Shown piece after piece: positions 6,700-8,251 of a stretch of 8,251 nucleotides of DNA. The stretch is from assembly GCA_028868555.1 (NCBI GenBank), contig JAGWUG010000030.1, positions 1-8,251 on the forward strand, given 5' to 3'. The first letter of the stretch is position 1. Every line of letters begins with the position of its first letter. The translations under genes and the position numbers were made by a program. The notes beneath the pieces were generated by a model. It was not told where the DNA came from, did not search any database, and saw only the letters and a program-made list of their open reading frames with translations. The DNA is from Actinomycetales bacterium (GTDB lineage Bacteria > Actinomycetota > Actinomycetes > Actinomycetales > Microbacteriaceae).

Positions 6700-8150
6700 A
6701 GGGTCACCGACCTCTGGTTGCCGCCGGCAGAGTCACTGATGCGCAGCAGCAATCCAACGATGATCCAGTTGGCTAGCAGCGAGGATCCACCGGCCGCCAG
6801 GAACGGGGTGGTCAGACCGGTCAGTGGAACCACTCGGGTCACACCGCCAACCACGATGAAGGTCTGCAGGGCCAGCACGAACGAGAGTCCGGTGGCCAGC
6901 AGCTTGGAGAAGTCGTCGTTGTGGGTGAAGCCAATGCGCAGGCCGCGTGAAACCAACAGCAGGTAGGTGAGCAGCAGTACGAAGACTCCGGCAAGTCCAA
7001 GTTCCTCGCCAAGGCTGGAGAAGATGAAGTCGCTCTCGGCCAGCGGCACCAGCTGAGGAAGGCCGCCACCCAGGCCAGAGCCAAGCAGCGAGCCGTGAGC
7101 CAAACCGAAGTTGCCCTGGGCCAGCTGGTAGGAACCACCAATGGCGTTGTAGTTGGCCGGGTTGAGCGGATCCAGCCAGGCGTTGACTCGGCCCGAAACG
7201 TAGGTCATGAATCGGCCAGCAATCAGAGCGCCGGTGAGGAACATGCCAAGTCCGGTTGCAACATAGATGGCGCGGCCGGTTGCCACATAGATCATGACCA
7301 GGAAGAGGCCGAAGTAGAGCAGGCTGGTTCCGAGGTCGCGTTCGAACACGAGCACGCCCAGGCTGGCAACCCAAACTACAAGAATCGGACCTAGTTCACG
7401 GGCTCGCGGTAGCTGCACTCCCAGAATGCGGCGGCCCACAATCGACAGACTCTCGCGACGGCTAACCAGGTAGCCGGCGAAGAAAATGGTCAGGGCAATC
7501 TTGGCTAGCTCTCCCGGCTGGAAGGTGAAGCCACCGATGCCAATCCAGAGGCGGGCACCGTTGATGGTCTTACCGATGATTGGCAGGGCCGGCGAAAGCA
7601 GCAGGGCAACACCTAGAACCATGCTGATGTAGATGAAGCGGCGCAGGAACAGGTGGCTCTTCACGAAGTAGATCACCAGCATGGCGGCAACCATGGCGAT
7701 GCAGGTCCAGACCACCTGCTTGCCCGCGAACAGGCTCGGATTGGTGAGGTGTTCCTTGGCCAGATCTAGCCGGTAAATCTCACTGATTCCGAGCCCATTG
7801 AGCGCAACAGTCAGTGGCAGGAGCAGCGGGTCGGCCTCGCTTGCGCGAAGGCGCAGCAGCAGGTGAATTGCCAGTGCACCGATGGCGGGTGGCAGGAAGT
7901 ACTGCCAGACATCGGAGCGCATTACCTGGATCACACTGAGCTGAATCTGAATCAGTTCGTAGATGTTGAGGCCCAGCGCAAAGAGCAAGAGCATGAGCTC
8001 GGTGTTGCGGCTGCGGGGCACGATGCGAACGATCTTGCCGATGGCATCGGTGGCACCGAAGGTAACAGTGTTGGCTGCCTTTTCCGCGGCCTTGAGCGGG
8101 CGACGGAGTTTCTGCAGCGGTCGGCTGAGCTTGCTAAGCGGGTTGCTCAC
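6696..8150 (-). CDS. rodA: SEDS peptidoglycan glycosyltransferase RodA/FtsW family
   Basis: SEDS proteins polymerise lipid II into glycan strands together with a class B PBP. The 484-aa product is polytopic, with about ten hydrophobic segments from residue 50 onward. Family signatures are GARLWIGIGGFTFQPGELAK (about 198-217), the catalytic Asp in FERDLGTS (Asp272), the large extracellular loop with YQLAQG and GSGLGGG, AESDFIFSSLGEELG (about 371-385), and TGLTTPFLAAGGSSL near the C-terminus. Residues 1-48 form a basic cytoplasmic tail rich in Lys, Arg and Pro. The start is GTG at 8150-8148, backed by GGGAGG six nt upstream; it shares one base with the pstP stop (TAGTG). Position before pbpA points to rodA rather than ftsW, since this kinase-linked copy is rodA in mycobacteria. 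The role in elongation versus division is inferred. Confidence 0.95.
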   Translation of the reverse strand: MSNPLSKLSRPLQKLRRPLKAAEKAANTVTFGATDAIGKIVRIVPRSRNTELMLLLFALGLNIYELIQIQLSVIQVMRSDVWQYFLPPAIGALAIHLLLRLRASEADPLLLPLTVALNGLGISEIYRLDLAKEHLTNPSLFAGKQVVWTCIAMVAAMLVIYFVKSHLFLRRFIYISMVLGVALLLSPALPIIGKTINGARLWIGIGGFTFQPGELAKIALTIFFAGYLVSRRESLSIVGRRILGVQLPRARELGPILVVWVASLGVLVFERDLGTSLLYFGLFLVMIYVATGRAIYVATGLGMFLTGALIAGRFMTYVSGRVNAWLDPLNPANYNAIGGSYQLAQGNFGLAHGSLLGSGLGGGLPQLVPLAESDFIFSSLGEELGLAGVFVLLLTYLLLVSRGLRIGFTHNDDFSKLLATGLSFVLALQTFIVVGGVTRVVPLTGLTTPFLAAGGSSLLANWIIVGLLLRISDSAGGNQRSVTL

Positions 8151-8251
8151 TAGTTGCCTCCCGGGTGAAGGAGGGCTTTGATTTCGCGTTCGGCATCGGT
8201 GAGGCTGGTGGCCGGAATGGTCTGCAGCACGAGCGAACGCTGATAGCTAGG
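8150..8251 (-). CDS. pstP: C-terminal end of PP2C-type Ser/Thr phosphatase (PstP), partial
   Basis: A minus-strand frame open to the right edge ends in TAG at 8152-8150. It encodes 33 residues, starting PSYQRSLVLQTIPATS and ending HPGGN. The catalytic PP2C domain lies outside the window, so no motif can be checked. The identification rests on synteny: in actinobacteria the gene directly before rodA here is the PPM-family phosphatase that reverses PknA/PknB phosphorylation. Its stop overlaps the rodA GTG by 1 nt, and the rodA Shine-Dalgarno lies within its last codons. A coding gene here is well supported; the product name is inferred. Confidence 0.7.
   Translation of the reverse strand, partial: PSYQRSLVLQTIPATSLTDAEREIKALLHPGGN
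8157..8162 (-). promoter_or_regulatory. Shine-Dalgarno of rodA
   Basis: The minus strand reads GGGAGG, 6 nt before the rodA GTG and inside the last codons of the upstream phosphatase gene. It is the strongest ribosome binding site in the window and decides in favour of GTG at 8150, hence keeping the 48-residue basic tail of RodA. Confidence 0.85.

Noticed and set aside
6733..7374. A 213-codon minus-strand frame inside rodA
   Set aside because: It overlaps rodA in another frame, is Arg/Pro/His-rich as expected of a shifted high-GC frame, and shows no membrane or family signature.
1..8251. Mobile elements, CRISPR repeats, RNA genes, phage or defence modules
   Set aside because: I saw no transposase, integrase, regular direct repeats, tRNA cloverleaf or defence domain. 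All sequence is accounted for by conserved housekeeping genes and short gaps, so no undescribed system is claimed.

Overview
The window is a core-genome segment of a high-GC Gram-positive bacterium (Actinomycetota). Gene content and order match the conserved cell-wall/cell-division Ser/Thr-kinase locus near the origin of replication in that phylum. In Mycobacterium tuberculosis (recalled order) this runs crgA, trpG, pknB, pknA, pbpA, rodA, pstP. The compact layout, overlapping genes, moderate GC and short intergenic gaps suggest a small-genome lineage such as a Microbacteriaceae relative. The exact taxon cannot be fixed from sequence reading alone.

Layout, left to right: (1) the 3' part of a rhomboid-family intramembrane serine protease on +, entering from the left edge; (2) a hairpin terminator shared with the convergent crgA on -; (3) crgA, a small two-TM divisome protein; (4) a 56-bp divergent promoter region; (5) trpG/pabA, a glutamine amidotransferase subunit, on +; (6) a strong hairpin terminator between convergent trpG and pknB; (7) a five-gene minus-strand operon read right to left: pstP (only its last 33 codons are inside), rodA, pbpA, pknA, pknB. 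The junctions pstP/rodA, rodA/pbpA and pbpA/pknA overlap by 1, 4 and 4 nt. Only pknA/pknB has a gap (40 nt), and pknB starts with TTG behind a clear Shine-Dalgarno.

How the genes work together: RodA (SEDS glycosyltransferase) and PbpA (class B transpeptidase) form a peptidoglycan synthase pair. PknA and PknB are membrane Ser/Thr kinases that control wall growth and division. PstP is the counteracting phosphatase. CrgA is a divisome/elongasome scaffold. TrpG/PabA is a metabolic passenger that conventionally sits in this locus.

I find no unknown system here: no mobile element, CRISPR array, tRNA or rRNA, and no unexplained coding region. The points worth a second look are variations on the known locus: a PASTA-like extracellular domain on PknA, a PknB activation loop without the canonical T-x-T pair, a three-PASTA PknB with a cysteine pair in its last repeat, a long PknB juxtamembrane linker, and apparently leaderless divergent promoters.
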